A stretch of DNA of 64,000 nt from assembly GCA_030158305.1 (NCBI GenBank), contig JAOATE010000080.1, positions 62,001-126,000 of the forward strand, read 5' to 3'. The stretch comes from Burkholderiaceae bacterium. Lineage in GTDB: Bacteria; Pseudomonadota; Gammaproteobacteria; Burkholderiales; Burkholderiaceae_B. A program made the position numbers and the translations under genes. Positions 1 to 8,382 of this stretch are shown here, piece after piece. The notes under the pieces are model-generated. The model saw nothing but the letters and a program-made list of their open reading frames with translations, made no database searches and was not told the DNA's origin. Every line of letters begins with the position of its first letter. Position 1 is the stretch's first letter.

Positions 1-798
1 TCATCCATCATTATTGGCAACGGATCGCCCGACTGGGCATTGATCAATGCCTCGCCCGATGTGCTGACCCAAATCAAACAAACACCTGTCTTGCAACCGG
101 CCAGACAGATGCGTGATAGCGGGATTGCCGCTGTCGTGTTGATGGATGCACAAGTCGATCACGTGACCGGCCTCATGATGTTGCGCGAAAGAAATTCGCC
201 CTTGCCCATCTATGCCACTCAACAAGTCTTCGATGATTTGACGACTGGCTTGCCGCTCGTCAAGACGCTCGCTCATTACTGCACGGTCGATCAGCGCTTA
301 ATTCGTCCGGATCAAGAAAATTTCAGCATCCCTGAGTTAGCAGGCATTGCATTCAAGCCGATCACTCTTTCTAGCAAAGCCCCTCCCTATTCTCCTCATC
401 GTCACGATCCTCATCCAGGTGACAACATCGGACTGCTCATGACCGACATGGCGAGCGGGAAAAAAGCGTTTTATGCGCCAGGCCTAGGCATGATAGAGCC
501 ACAGGTTGAGCAAGCGATGCGTGAAGCGGATGTGTTGTTAGTCGATGGCACCTTTTGGACTGATGATGAAATGATCAGCATGGGCCTGTCCTCCAAACGC
601 GCAATCGACATGGGCCATCTCGCCCAATCCGGACCTGGTGGAATGATTGAAGCGTTAGCGTCCTATTCGACCAAGCGACGCATCCTGATTCACATCAACA
701 ATACCAATCCCATCCTTCGCGAAGACTCACCGCAAGCGCTGCAATTGAAGGCGCTCGGCATTGAGGTCGCTTACGATGGCATGCACATAGAGATCTGA
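1..798 (+). CDS. pqqB: PqqB, PQQ biosynthesis protein, 5' end cut by window
   Basis: PqqB takes part in making the redox cofactor pyrroloquinoline quinone. It has a metallo-beta-lactamase fold and is thought to hydroxylate a peptide-derived intermediate. The frame is open from base 1, so about 265 codons are visible and roughly 35-40 N-terminal residues lie upstream. Typical PqqB stretches are seen: LINASPD near the left edge, [29 protein letters not shown] and [10 protein letters not shown]. The internal ATG at base 40 is not the true start. The stop is two bases before the pqqC start, as expected for a pqq operon. The precursor peptide gene pqqA would lie upstream of the window. Confidence 0.95.
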   Translation, partial: SSIIIGNGSPDWALINASPDVLTQIKQTPVLQPARQMRDSGIAAVVLMDAQVDHVTGLMMLRERNSPLPIYATQQVFDDLTTGLPLVKTLAHYCTVDQRLIRPDQENFSIPELAGIAFKPITLSSKAPPYSPHRHDPHPGDNIGLLMTDMASGKKAFYAPGLGMIEPQVEQAMREADVLLVDGTFWTDDEMISMGLSSKRAIDMGHLAQSGPGGMIEALASYSTKRRILIHINNTNPILREDSPQALQLKALGIEVAYDGMHIEI

Positions 799-800
799 CC

Positions 801-1514
801 ATGACCGCATTAAAACCAGCCTGGACACGTGAAGAGTTTGAAGCCCAACTCCGCGCTAAAGGTCAGAGCTATCATATTCACCACCCCTTCAATGTCAAAA
901 TGAATGCTGGCGAATGTTCTAAAGAACAAATTCGCGGCTGGGTCCTGAATCGTTTTTATTACCAGTGGATCATTCCCATCAAAGATGCGGCAGTCATGTC
1001 CAACTGCCAAGATCGCGAAACGCGACGCAGATGGATTTCCAGAATTTTGGATCATGACGGCTTTGGTGAATACAAGACCGATACAGAATGCGGAGGTCTC
1101 GAAGCTTGGACGCGGCTGGGACTGGCGGTTGGTTTAGATCGCGAGACACTCTGGTCTCTGAAAGAGGTCGAGCCTGCGGTTAAATTTGCGTGCGATGCCT
1201 ATGTCAACTTTGCACGCCAGCAGCCTTGGCAAGAAGCGATCTGTTCTTCTTTAACTGAAATGTTCGCGCCCCAAATTCATAAAGATCGTTTGGCGACATG
1301 GCCTACACACTATCCTTGGATTGAACCAGCAGGATTGCATTATTTCCGCTCACGCATTCCTTTAGCGCAGCGTGATGTCGATCATGGTCTCGAAGTCACT
1401 CTCAACCACTTTACGACACGCGCTCAGCAAGAGCGGGCACTTGATATCCTGCAATTCAAACTGGATATTTTGTGGTCAATGCTTGATGCCATTGAAAGAG
1501 CGTATCCCGTATGA
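801..1514 (+). CDS. pqqC: PqqC, pyrroloquinoline-quinone synthase
   Basis: PqqC is the cofactor-less oxidase that performs the last step of PQQ synthesis: ring closure and eight-electron oxidation of the intermediate AHQQ in the cytoplasm. The 237-residue product has the usual family length and the family's N-terminal block ([13 protein letters not shown], then the Arg/Tyr-rich VLNRFYYQ), and the helical [19 protein letters not shown] segment. It starts two bases after pqqB and its last four bases (ATGA) overlap the start of pqqD, which indicates translational coupling. Its order in the operon matches the classical pqqABCDE arrangement. Confidence 0.97.
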   Translation: MTALKPAWTREEFEAQLRAKGQSYHIHHPFNVKMNAGECSKEQIRGWVLNRFYYQWIIPIKDAAVMSNCQDRETRRRWISRILDHDGFGEYKTDTECGGLEAWTRLGLAVGLDRETLWSLKEVEPAVKFACDAYVNFARQQPWQEAICSSLTEMFAPQIHKDRLATWPTHYPWIEPAGLHYFRSRIPLAQRDVDHGLEVTLNHFTTRAQQERALDILQFKLDILWSMLDAIERAYPV

Positions 1515-1789
1515 GCGATCCCACCGCGGCTCACCTTCCTGAACGCCCTCGTCTCAACAGACTTTTTCGTCTGCAGTGGGAAGAAGCGCAACAAGCTTAT
1601 GTGTTGCTTTATCCAGAGGGGATGGTCAAACTCAACCTCAGCGCAGCAGAAATCTTGAAACGTTGCGATGGAGAGCATACGATTGCTCAACTCATCGCCG
1701 AGCTCCAGCAGGCATTCGGTGAAGCGGATTTGCGTGATCCTATCGAGGGGATGTTGCGCGCAGCCTTTGAAAAAGACTGGATCCAATAG
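1511..1789 (+). CDS. pqqD: PqqD, PqqA peptide chaperone
   Basis: PqqD is a small winged-helix protein that binds the ribosomally made PqqA peptide and presents it to the radical SAM enzyme PqqE. The 92-residue product carries the typical core [19 protein letters not shown] followed by [19 protein letters not shown], and a helical C-terminus. It overlaps pqqC by four bases and ends 15 bases before pqqE, so the three genes are probably one transcript. Size and sequence are ordinary for the family. Confidence 0.96.
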   Translation: MSDPTAAHLPERPRLNRLFRLQWEEAQQAYVLLYPEGMVKLNLSAAEILKRCDGEHTIAQLIAELQQAFGEADLRDPIEGMLRAAFEKDWIQ

Positions 1790-1804
1790 GATCACGCTCA
1801 GACG

Positions 1805-2932
1805 ATGACTCAGCCTGTTATCAATCCGCCCTTCTGGTTGCTCGCCGAGCTGACGTATCGCTGCCCCTTGCACTGCGTGTTTTGCTACAACCCAGTCAAC
1901 TACGACAGCATCAAAAATGAGCTTGATACAGACGCGTGGATTCGCGTTATGCGTGAAGCGCGCGCGCTGGGCGCCGCGCAATTAGGATTTTCGGGCGGTG
2001 AACCACTGCTACGTGATGACCTCGACATCCTAGTCGCAGAGGCACGAAAGCTTGGCTTTTATACCAATCTCATTACCTCTGGTGTTGGACTCAACGAGAA
2101 AAGAATCGCTTCACTCAAGGAAGCCGGGCTCGACCACATTCAGCTTTCCTTTCAAGACTCCACGCAGGAGATGAACGATTTTCTCAGCAGCACGAAAACA
2201 TTCGAGCTCAAGAAAAAAGTCGCAGGCTTGATTAAAAAGTACGATTATCCGATGGTGATGAATGTCGTGCTGCATCGACATAATATTCCGCATATCGATA
2301 AGATCATCGATATGGCACTTGATTTAGGCGCAGAGTATTTAGAGCTTGCGAACACACAGTATTACGGCTGGGCGATGAAAAATCGTCAGCAACTGATGCC
2401 TACTCGCGAACAACTTGTCGCGGCTGAAGCCACAGTAAACGCCTACCGTGAAAAGATCGGCAAACAATGCAAACTCCTCTTTGTCGTGCCTGATTATTTT
2501 GAAGAACGTCCGAAGGCCTGTATGAACGGCTGGGGCTCGATCTTTTTAGATATTGCACCGGATGGCGCAGCCTTACCTTGTCACAACGCCAGAGAATTGC
2601 CTGGTCTCAATATTCCCAACGTGAAAGACCATTCCATCAAAGAAATTTGGTATGAGAGCCAGGCGTTTAATTTCTTTCGGGGTGACAGCTGGATGCAAGA
2701 ACCCTGTCGCTCCTGTTCAGAGAAAGAAAAAGACTTTGGCGGCTGTCGCTGCCAAGCGTTTTTATTGACGGGGGATCCGGCCGCGACAGATCCTGTTTGC
2801 TCCAAGTCTCCCAATCACCATATTGTGAAACTTGCGATTGGTGAAGCGGCAACGTCAACAGCAACTGACGCTGCAAAAGAGTTTCCGTTGATTTTTAGAA
2901 CGGATGCCAACTCAAAGCGCTATGCGGGATAA
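1805..2932 (+). CDS. pqqE: PqqE, radical SAM PqqA peptide cyclase
   Basis: PqqE is a radical SAM enzyme that links the Glu and Tyr side chains of PqqA through a carbon-carbon bond, the first committed step of PQQ synthesis. The 375-residue product has the radical SAM cluster motif C20-x3-C24-x2-C27 (CPLHCVFC), the SAM-binding GGEPLL motif, and a C-terminal SPASM region. That region is rich in Cys (ALPCHNA, then [16 protein letters not shown]) and holds the auxiliary Fe-S clusters. It is the last pqq gene here. No terminator is visible before the next gene, 55 bases downstream. No PQQ-dependent dehydrogenase is in the window. Confidence 0.97.
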   Translation: MTQPVINPPFWLLAELTYRCPLHCVFCYNPVNYDSIKNELDTDAWIRVMREARALGAAQLGFSGGEPLLRDDLDILVAEARKLGFYTNLITSGVGLNEKRIASLKEAGLDHIQLSFQDSTQEMNDFLSSTKTFELKKKVAGLIKKYDYPMVMNVVLHRHNIPHIDKIIDMALDLGAEYLELANTQYYGWAMKNRQQLMPTREQLVAAEATVNAYREKIGKQCKLLFVVPDYFEERPKACMNGWGSIFLDIAPDGAALPCHNARELPGLNIPNVKDHSIKEIWYESQAFNFFRGDSWMQEPCRSCSEKEKDFGGCRCQAFLLTGDPAATDPVCSKSPNHHIVKLAIGEAATSTATDAAKEFPLIFRTDANSKRYAG

Positions 2933-2987
2933 AATGGCCCGATCAAGCGCCACAATCTTAATTTAGTTAGTCACAAGGACACTCACT

Positions 2988-3656
2988 TTGCGCATATTAC
3001 TTGCCGAAGACGACGAAATGCTTGCCGATGCAATATTTCGGACTCTTTCTCAAAGCGCTCACCTAGTTGATATTGCTCGTGACGGAGGTGCTGCCGTTCA
3101 CGCACTTCTATCCGCCGAATATGACTTATTAATTTTAGATATTGGTTTGCCCGTGCTGGATGGACTCGAAGTTTTACGAAGACTTCGCCTCAAGCGACCC
3201 GAACTACCCGTACTCATGCTGAGTGTGCGCGACGGCATTCATGATCGTGTCAAAGGACTCGATCTCGGTGCAGACGATTATCTGACAAAGCCATTTCACC
3301 TCTTTGAACTTGAAGCGCGCGTACGTGCATTAATCCGGCGTGCCCACTCGCCTGCCGGACTTGAAATCTGTCATGGTCGATTACGAATTGATCTGACAGG
3401 ACGGCGAATATTTTGTGATGAGCAAGCCATCGACCTGACCTCTAGAGAGTTTGCGCTGGTTGAACTTCTGTTTATGCGCATTGGTCGTGTGGTCACAAAG
3501 CAGCAGATCATCGACCAACTGTACGGATGGGAAGAAGGGATGGCCAGCAATGCCGTCGAAGTACTGATTCACCGTGTCCGAAAGAAAATAGAACACGCGA
3601 ATTGCAATATTCAAACCATCAGAGGGATGGGGTACCTTGTCGATCACCCGACCTAA
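2988..3656 (+). CDS. OmpR/PhoB-family response regulator
   Basis: This is the DNA-binding half of a two-component system. Residues 1-115 form a receiver domain with the acidic pair E7-D8-D9, the phospho-acceptor D51 in LLILDIGLP and the Lys of DDYLTKPF. Residues 125-222 form an OmpR-type winged helix. The likely start is TTG at 2988, because MRILLAEDDE is the canonical start of such proteins and no better ATG exists. It resembles TctD/QseB-type regulators. The sensor kinase gene overlaps its 3' end by 20 bases, so the two form an operon. A plausible target is the 11-bp tandem repeat upstream of the TerC-family gene. Confidence 0.9.
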   Translation: MRILLAEDDEMLADAIFRTLSQSAHLVDIARDGGAAVHALLSAEYDLLILDIGLPVLDGLEVLRRLRLKRPELPVLMLSVRDGIHDRVKGLDLGADDYLTKPFHLFELEARVRALIRRAHSPAGLEICHGRLRIDLTGRRIFCDEQAIDLTSREFALVELLFMRIGRVVTKQQIIDQLYGWEEGMASNAVEVLIHRVRKKIEHANCNIQTIRGMGYLVDHPT

Positions 3657-5019
3657 AAAATTACTACTTCGCACCCAACTACTCAGGTGGTTGCTTTATC
3701 CACTTCTTTTGGTACTTGCGCTTGATAGTGCGATTGGTTTTGGCTTGGCTGCGCGTTTTTCCAGAGACGCCTATGACAAAGCACTGATTGAGATCGCGCA
3801 CGAACTCAGTTTACAAGTGCGTAAAAATGAAACGGGAATCTACCTGGATCTGCCTGAAGTGGCGCGCAGATTGCTCCTACAAGACCCTCAAGACAACATC
3901 TATTTTGAACTTTACGATCAGGCTGGGGGAAAAATTGCAGGCGATTCACTGCCAAAACCCACTCAACAGCCTCTGATTGTGAGAGGCAATATCGAGCTTT
4001 ATGACGCAAACATTGATGGTGAAAAGGTTCGGGTCGTACAACTGCCAAGATTAGATCCGGGCGGAGTCTCGCTGCGCGTGGCTGAAACTTATGTCAAGCG
4101 AGAAGAAATGACGCGTGACATCATCACAATTGTTGTGCTTCCCCAGATACTTCTTATTTTGCTTGTCAGCATTTTAGTTCGCTTCGGCGTGGCCAAGGGC
4201 CTACTACCTCTGAAACAATTACAACGATCCATTGCTGAAAAATCACACCGTGATCGGCGGCCATTAGATGAAACAAATGTTCCAAGCGAAGTGATTCCCT
4301 TGGTGACCTCAATCAATGCCTTACTGAATCGACTTGATCATGTGCTGGTCTCTCAATCTAGATTCATCGCAGATGCGGCCCATCAACTAAAAACTCCAGT
4401 CTCAGCCTTGAACGCTTATGTGGAGCTAATAGAGCGCAGCAAAACGCCCGCGGAACGAGAGGCAATTATTCTTCAGCTCAAACGGGCCGTTGAACGCATG
4501 TCTAGATTGGTTTCTCAATTACTAGCCTTTGCTGAAAATGATGTGACTCAAGCAAGGCCCATCGAGTTTCATTCGATTGATTTAAACGCTTTCATTTTTG
4601 ATATTTGTGCGGACTGGGTCTCTCAAGCACTCAAAAAGAATATCGACTTTGGATTTGAACAGTCAGAGACACCCGTCTTCATCCAAGGGGACAAGGGTCG
4701 TCTGCAGGACTTATTCGACAACTTAATTGACAATGCTCTTTTGTACACTCCCGCACACGGGCGCGTCACAGTACGCATCAATTCCATGCCCCTTCCCTCC
4801 GTCACCATTAGTGATGACGCTCGTGTCATCCTCGATGATGAAAAGGCGCTCATCTTTGAAAGATTCCATCGATTGCTCGGTATTGGTAACGGCAGCGGTT
4901 TAGGCTTGGCAATCGCAAAAGAGGTTGCAACAGCGCACAATGCCGTTATATCAATTCAACAAGATGATATTGATGGTACAGGAAACGCCTTTAGTGTTGT
5001 TTTTTCTGAGAACGTATAG
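3637..5019 (+). CDS. Sensor histidine kinase, TctE/QseC-like
   Basis: Membrane sensor kinase partner of the preceding regulator. Residues 17-40 and 161-183 look like membrane helices flanking a periplasmic domain of about 120 residues. The dimerisation/phospho-acceptor helix follows with H249 in DAAHQLKTP, then an N-box (NLIDNALLYTP, 362-372) and a G2 box (GNGSGLGLAI, 417-426). The G1 box is unusual: where DxGxG is expected, residues 393-398 read DDARVI, lacking both glycines. The TTG at 3637 is the best start and lies inside the regulator gene. Signal specificity is unknown. Neighbouring genes suggest a link to PQQ, metal or envelope physiology, but that is only proximity. Confidence 0.88.
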   Translation: MSITRPKKLLLRTQLLRWLLYPLLLVLALDSAIGFGLAARFSRDAYDKALIEIAHELSLQVRKNETGIYLDLPEVARRLLLQDPQDNIYFELYDQAGGKIAGDSLPKPTQQPLIVRGNIELYDANIDGEKVRVVQLPRLDPGGVSLRVAETYVKREEMTRDIITIVVLPQILLILLVSILVRFGVAKGLLPLKQLQRSIAEKSHRDRRPLDETNVPSEVIPLVTSINALLNRLDHVLVSQSRFIADAAHQLKTPVSALNAYVELIERSKTPAEREAIILQLKRAVERMSRLVSQLLAFAENDVTQARPIEFHSIDLNAFIFDICADWVSQALKKNIDFGFEQSETPVFIQGDKGRLQDLFDNLIDNALLYTPAHGRVTVRINSMPLPSVTISDDARVILDDEKALIFERFHRLLGIGNGSGLGLAIAKEVATAHNAVISIQQDDIDGTGNAFSVVFSENV

Positions 5020-5042
5020 CACTTTGACCTAAGACTCTCAGC

Positions 5043-5064
5043 TTGTAATATTTTTGTAATATTT
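5043..5064 (+). promoter_or_regulatory. Perfect 11-bp tandem repeat, likely response-regulator site
   Basis: TTGTAATATTT occurs at 5043-5053 and again at 5054-5064 with no gap. Directly repeated half-sites with an 11-bp period (one helical turn) are the usual binding layout of OmpR/PhoB-family regulators. The repeat lies between the sensor kinase stop and the TerC-family gene. A weak -10-like TATGTT follows at 5069-5074. The assignment to the neighbouring regulator is inference. Confidence 0.5.
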
Positions 5065-5170
5065 TGGTTATGTTTTGGAAAGCTTCTGGATAGCTTAGGT
5101 TAATTCTGCTTTGCTACGCTCATTCTCTAATGTGACGGTGCTCAATGCCCGCGTGAATAGAGGAGCTGCA

Positions 5171-5860
5171 ATGCTAGAAATGTTCTATACCAGTGAGTTT
5201 TGGTTAGCACTGGTTCAAATCATCATTATCAATATCATGCTGAGTGGAGACAATGCTGTTGTCATTGCGTTAGCTTGTAGATCCCTCCCCCCCAAACAGC
5301 AGCAACGCGCCATCATGTTTGGTAGCGTTGGTGCAATCGTTTTACGTATTGTTTTAACCTTTTTTGCAGTGATGCTCTTAAGCCTTCCCTTCCTCAAGTT
5401 GGTAGGTGGCATCGCATTGCTATGGATTGGTGCCAGCATGCTAGATTCAAACGATGACAGCCACGGCCCTGACGCACATTCAAATTTAGCCGCTGCAATC
5501 AAAACAATCATCATTGCAGACTTCATCATGAGCCTCGATAACGTTCTGGGTGTAGCCGCTGCCGCGAAAGATAATGTTGTTCTATTGGTCATTGGGCTTG
5601 GTATTAGCATCCCGCTTATCATTTTTGGCAGTCAGCTGATTCTCAAACTGATGGAACGATTTCCAATCATCATTACACTCGGCGCCGGTTTATTAGGCTG
5701 GGTTGCGGGTGAAATGCTCGTGAGTGATTCTTTTGTTTCTGGATGGATTGACACAAACGCTGCTTTTCTGCATTACCTGATTCCGGCACTCGGAGTGATA
5801 TTGGTGATTACCGTTGGTAGATGGCTAGCCTCTAGACATCCAGCACCCAGCGCTGCCTAA
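5171..5860 (+). CDS. TerC-family integral membrane protein (YjbE-like)
   Basis: The predicted product is a 229-residue inner-membrane protein with about seven hydrophobic helices. It carries the two TerC signatures: an acidic LSGDNAVVIALA near the N-terminus and SLDNVLGVAAA in the middle. Several TerC proteins export manganese or help metalate secreted proteins, so metal efflux is a reasonable guess. An earlier in-frame ATG exists at 5111, but the start at 5171 has a good AGGAG at 5161-5165 and gives the normal family N-terminus. A run of seven C lies inside the coding region near 5287. I see no yybP-ykoY riboswitch in the leader. The next gene starts ten bases downstream. Confidence 0.85.
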   Translation: MLEMFYTSEFWLALVQIIIINIMLSGDNAVVIALACRSLPPKQQQRAIMFGSVGAIVLRIVLTFFAVMLLSLPFLKLVGGIALLWIGASMLDSNDDSHGPDAHSNLAAAIKTIIIADFIMSLDNVLGVAAAAKDNVVLLVIGLGISIPLIIFGSQLILKLMERFPIIITLGAGLLGWVAGEMLVSDSFVSGWIDTNAAFLHYLIPALGVILVITVGRWLASRHPAPSAA

Positions 5861-5870
5861 GGTCTGAGCA

Positions 5871-6296
5871 ATGGCGAATATTTTAGTCCCCATGCAAGAG
5901 GGACAAGATGTTGCTTGGCTTGTGAATTATCTGCACAAGTTTCATCAACGTGAGTCTGTTCGGGTTCATTTACTCAGTGTTCAACCCCGATACACAAGCC
6001 TTGTCAGACTCTTTTTCTCTGCGCGAGATCTCGACTCTTTTAAAGATGAAGATGCAAACTTGTCTCTCGATCCGATGAGACGGGCTTTGGAACGGACCAA
6101 CATTCCGTATAACTGTCATGTCAGAACAGGTGATAAAGCAACAGAAATCGTCAAGTTCGCCAAGGAGCTTTACTGTCCACAAATCATTTTTGGTCCTACA
6201 ACCGGAAACTGGGTCGTTGACTTGCTGTTTGGTACCTTGACCGGACGCGTCGAATCAATGATTCGACTGGCTGATTGCCGTTGCGAAGTGCTTTAG
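5871..6296 (+). CDS. UspA-like universal stress protein
   Basis: The 141-residue cytoplasmic product has the alpha/beta layout and length of universal stress proteins. It starts with a hydrophobic strand (MANILVPMQEG), has a middle GDKATEIVKFAKE helix, and ends with a segment (IIFGPTTGN, then LTGRVESMIRLADCRCEVL) that corresponds to the G-x2-G-x9-G-S region and the final strand of UspA. The nucleotide-binding glycines are only partly kept, so ATP binding is doubtful. It starts ten bases after the TerC-family gene and is probably cotranscribed. Its stop overlaps by four bases the convergent YqjK-like gene. Confidence 0.7.
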   Translation: MANILVPMQEGQDVAWLVNYLHKFHQRESVRVHLLSVQPRYTSLVRLFFSARDLDSFKDEDANLSLDPMRRALERTNIPYNCHVRTGDKATEIVKFAKELYCPQIIFGPTTGNWVVDLLFGTLTGRVESMIRLADCRCEVL

Positions 6297-6673
6297 AAAT
6301 TTGCCTGTCCGTGGGTCTCCGGTTGAGTGGGCTTTGAACCTGTGTAGGCACGCCACACTCCAATACCGATACCCGCCAACTTGACCCAGCGCCATCGCTT
6401 ACCGACCAGCATAGAGGATACCGCTGCGGTCAAATAAGGATACTGCGCGGCTAACGAAAATCCCTTGCCCAATAAGCGACCCAGCCCAACTTGATCGCCT
6501 GAGTCGGCAATATGATTTGATCGCATCAGCCCAGCCAGCCATCTTTTCGGACTGAGATCACGTCCAAGTTGCTCCGTATGAAATGAAAGGGCTTGCCTTT
6601 CATATGCGGCACGAGCCCTTAGGTACTCAATGCGAGCCTGCCTTGCGGGCATGACAGTGCGACGCTCACTCAT
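6293..6673 (-). CDS. YqjK-like hypothetical protein
   Basis: This is a basic 126-residue protein with a charged N-terminal helix (RQARIEYLRARAAYERQAL) and a short hydrophobic C-terminal stretch. Function is unknown. I assign it to the YqjK-like group mainly from position: a YqjE-like and a DUF883 gene lie directly upstream in the same order as yqjD-yqjE-yqjK of enterobacteria. The ATG at 6673 is preferred over the one at 6691, since it overlaps the upstream stop (ATGAGTGA) and has a GGGGA upstream. Confidence 0.6.
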   Translation of the reverse strand: MSERRTVMPARQARIEYLRARAAYERQALSFHTEQLGRDLSPKRWLAGLMRSNHIADSGDQVGLGRLLGKGFSLAAQYPYLTAAVSSMLVGKRWRWVKLAGIGIGVWRAYTGSKPTQPETHGQANF

Positions 6674-7115
6674 GGTGTCCCCGCTTTTCATGTTCTAACG
6701 GAGTTTCTTCAGAAGGCTCTGAATCACGCACTCCCTCAACAAAAGATTCACGTAATTGACCAAGCACCACCAAATCTCGATGGAGTTCTTCTAACGTGGC
6801 CGCAAACGGGGCTGACTCAGTTTTGATCCGGTGACATACCACCCAGATCAAGACAATACCCGCGACAGCATAAGTCAGTGAGAGCAGACCAATCGCCCAA
6901 TAACGGTATTCAGTTGGCCAAAAGAAGGCGATCACCAAGAACGATGCCACCACGACTGCAAGCAGCAGGAAGAGCCCTGCCGCAAGCAACATGGCGGCCA
7001 TCGAAAAAAGTCGATGTTTTTGCTCGGCAACTTCTAAACTAAAGAGTTCGACACGAGTGCGCAGCATCGACACGAGGTCGCTTGCCACCACACTCAGATT
7101 TTCACGTACGCTCAT
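6666..7115 (-). CDS. YqjE-like phage-holin-family membrane protein
   Basis: The 149-residue product has a cytoplasmic N-terminal helix (LSVVASDLVSMLRTRVELF, then LEVAEQKHR), two adjacent transmembrane helices at about residues 35-60 and 70-95, and an acidic tail. This matches the holin superfamily 3 / YqjE family. Enterobacterial relatives are membrane proteins associated with stationary phase or stress, with no defined biochemical role. It sits seven bases after the DUF883 gene and overlaps the YqjK-like gene by eight bases, so all three are probably translated from one message. Confidence 0.75.
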   Translation of the reverse strand: MSVRENLSVVASDLVSMLRTRVELFSLEVAEQKHRLFSMAAMLLAAGLFLLLAVVVASFLVIAFFWPTEYRYWAIGLLSLTYAVAGIVLIWVVCHRIKTESAPFAATLEELHRDLVVLGQLRESFVEGVRDSEPSEETPLEHEKRGHHE

Positions 7116-7121
7116 TTCAGC

Positions 7122-7448
7122 TTAGCGTCGGCTGATTAACAAACCAACCACCAAACCGATCACCCCAGCCGCTGTAATCGCCTGCCATGGATTGTCATGC
7201 ACGTATTCATCGGCCTCGCGTGCGACGCGCTTGCCCTCTCTCACGACGGACAACTTAGTGTCGTGGAGTGCCTCGCGTGTTGCGCGCAGAGATTCGACAG
7301 CTTTGGCTCTCAACTCTGTGGCCTGCTCTCCGCTCGCAGCTGCAGCATCTCTCAGAAAACCTTCTGCCTCATCCAGCGCGGATTTCATCCCCTCCAGTAA
7401 CTTTTCTTGAGCGGAAGTCTCTTGCGCAACGGTTTTAGTCTGTTTCAT
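7122..7448 (-). CDS. DUF883 (YqjD/ElaB) ribosome-associated membrane-anchor protein
   Basis: The 108-residue product is largely a long charged helix, with Ala/Glu/Arg-rich heptads over residues 10-80 (SGEQATELRAKAVESLRATR). It ends in DNPWQAITAAGVIGLVVGLL followed by a short RR tail, which is the hallmark of the DUF883 family. In E. coli the relatives YqjD and ElaB anchor ribosomes to the membrane in stationary phase. The start at 7448 is chosen because GGAGAA lies seven bases upstream. Earlier in-frame starts have none. It is the first gene of the three-gene unit, and the 24-bp palindrome at 7516-7539 lies about 70 bases upstream. Confidence 0.82.
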   Translation of the reverse strand: MKQTKTVAQETSAQEKLLEGMKSALDEAEGFLRDAAAASGEQATELRAKAVESLRATREALHDTKLSVVREGKRVAREADEYVHDNPWQAITAAGVIGLVVGLLISRR

Positions 7449-7515
7449 ATGGTTCTCCATCAATGAACTACAAGCTTTCATTAGATACAAGTTCAGCGCT
7501 GGTGTCTCTAATCAA

Positions 7516-7539
7516 TTAGTTATAGTGCACTATAACTAA
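7516..7539. promoter_or_regulatory. Perfect 24-bp palindrome upstream of the DUF883 operon
   Basis: Bases 7516-7539 read the same on both strands: left arm TTAGTTATAGTG, right arm CACTATAACTAA, no spacer. It covers the stop codon of the solute-binding-like gene (7536-7538) and lies 68 bases upstream of the DUF883 start. It could be an operator for a dimeric regulator or part of a transcription stop for the upstream gene. The lack of a loop and of a following U tract favours an operator. Confidence 0.5.
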
Positions 7540-8255
7540 GGTGCAACGGATAGCCCACGGACTTGATGTTTCGCGATCAACTCGGCCACAAAACCTGAAG
7601 ATTTAGCCTCTTGGACAAAATCTTGCAGCCAGCGTGCTGCTTCTGTTCGTCCTTTGGGAACGCCGACCGATTGCTGCACCGCGGTAAAATTTCCCTCAAG
7701 GATGCGTGAACCAGGTAGTTTTTCCACGTCATTGAGCAAGCCTGGCTTCAAACTCGCCATGGCTTCGAGTTTTTGATCCATAAATAATTTCAAGGTGGCA
7801 TCAAAACCCTCTGCATGCATTAACTTGGCATGTTTAATATTTCTGACCAGCCACAAGTCGTACGCACTGCGAGACGCCACTGCAATGCGATTGCCCGCCT
7901 GATCGACCTCGGAAGCATGCCTTAATGTTGATCCAGCAGGCACCAAATACGTTGCCTCAATTTCTACATATGCTGTCGTGAAATCAATTTTCTCTGCGCG
8001 TGCGGGCTCAGAACCAATCAGGCCGATATCCCACACGCCTTCTGGTGCAGCATCTGCCAACTCCCCTGGAGTCGCAAACGGCACGAGTTCAAGAGGCACA
8101 CCGAGCTTATGAGCAACCGCGCGGGCCATATCCGGTGCCACCCCCTCGGGCATGCCATCCGCACTCTTTCCGGTCACAAGCAGAAAATTCAACAAATTGA
8201 TCCCTGCCCGCAGCGTTCCTGTCGGCGCAATCTGTGAAAGTAAATCTTGACTCAT
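7536..8255 (-). CDS. Solute-binding-protein-like (SBP_bac_3) protein without signal peptide
   Basis: The 239-residue product has the two-lobe fold signature of amino-acid-type solute-binding proteins: LRAGINLLNFLLV near the start, then PDMARAVAHKLGVPLELVP, WDIGLIGSEPARAEKIDFT, and a late SVGVPKG segment. Unlike transport receptors it has no N-terminal hydrophobic export signal, and no ABC permease or ATPase is adjacent. It may act in the cytoplasm as a ligand-binding or enzyme-like protein, or be exported by an unseen route. Starts further upstream (8318) add only a polar segment and do not create a signal. A second protein of the same type lies at 22645-23358. Ligand unknown. Confidence 0.7.
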   Translation of the reverse strand: MSQDLLSQIAPTGTLRAGINLLNFLLVTGKSADGMPEGVAPDMARAVAHKLGVPLELVPFATPGELADAAPEGVWDIGLIGSEPARAEKIDFTTAYVEIEATYLVPAGSTLRHASEVDQAGNRIAVASRSAYDLWLVRNIKHAKLMHAEGFDATLKLFMDQKLEAMASLKPGLLNDVEKLPGSRILEGNFTAVQQSVGVPKGRTEAARWLQDFVQEAKSSGFVAELIAKHQVRGLSVAP

Positions 8256-8311
8256 ATCATTCATCCAAAAAGTGGTCACCGCTCTTACATTGAGCTGATT
8301 CGAAAGTGCGG

Positions 8312-8340
8312 TTGACAAATATGTTTGCGCCGCCTAACTT
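8312..8340 (+). promoter_or_regulatory. Candidate sigma-70 promoter for the FMN hydroxyacid dehydrogenase
   Basis: A consensus -35 TTGACA (8312-8317) is followed after 17 bases by TAACTT (8335-8340), a weak -10. It lies 43 bases before the ATG at 8383, between two divergent genes. The perfect -35 and spacing support it. The poor -10 limits confidence. Confidence 0.4.
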
Positions 8341-8382
8341 GATGGTAAACCATCCACAAAAGAAAGCTGGCTTCTACGACAA

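Noticed and set aside
1424-1981. Open frame of 185 codons on the minus strand
   Set aside because: It is opposite pqqC, pqqD and pqqE, which are certain.
5020-5170. A yybP-ykoY manganese riboswitch upstream of the TerC-family gene
   Set aside because: Such riboswitches often precede TerC-type genes, but the conserved aptamer blocks are not visible in this leader.
5287-5293. C7 run inside the TerC-family gene as a phase-variation tract
   Set aside because: Seven C can occur by chance in a Pro-rich codon context, and the reading frame is intact.
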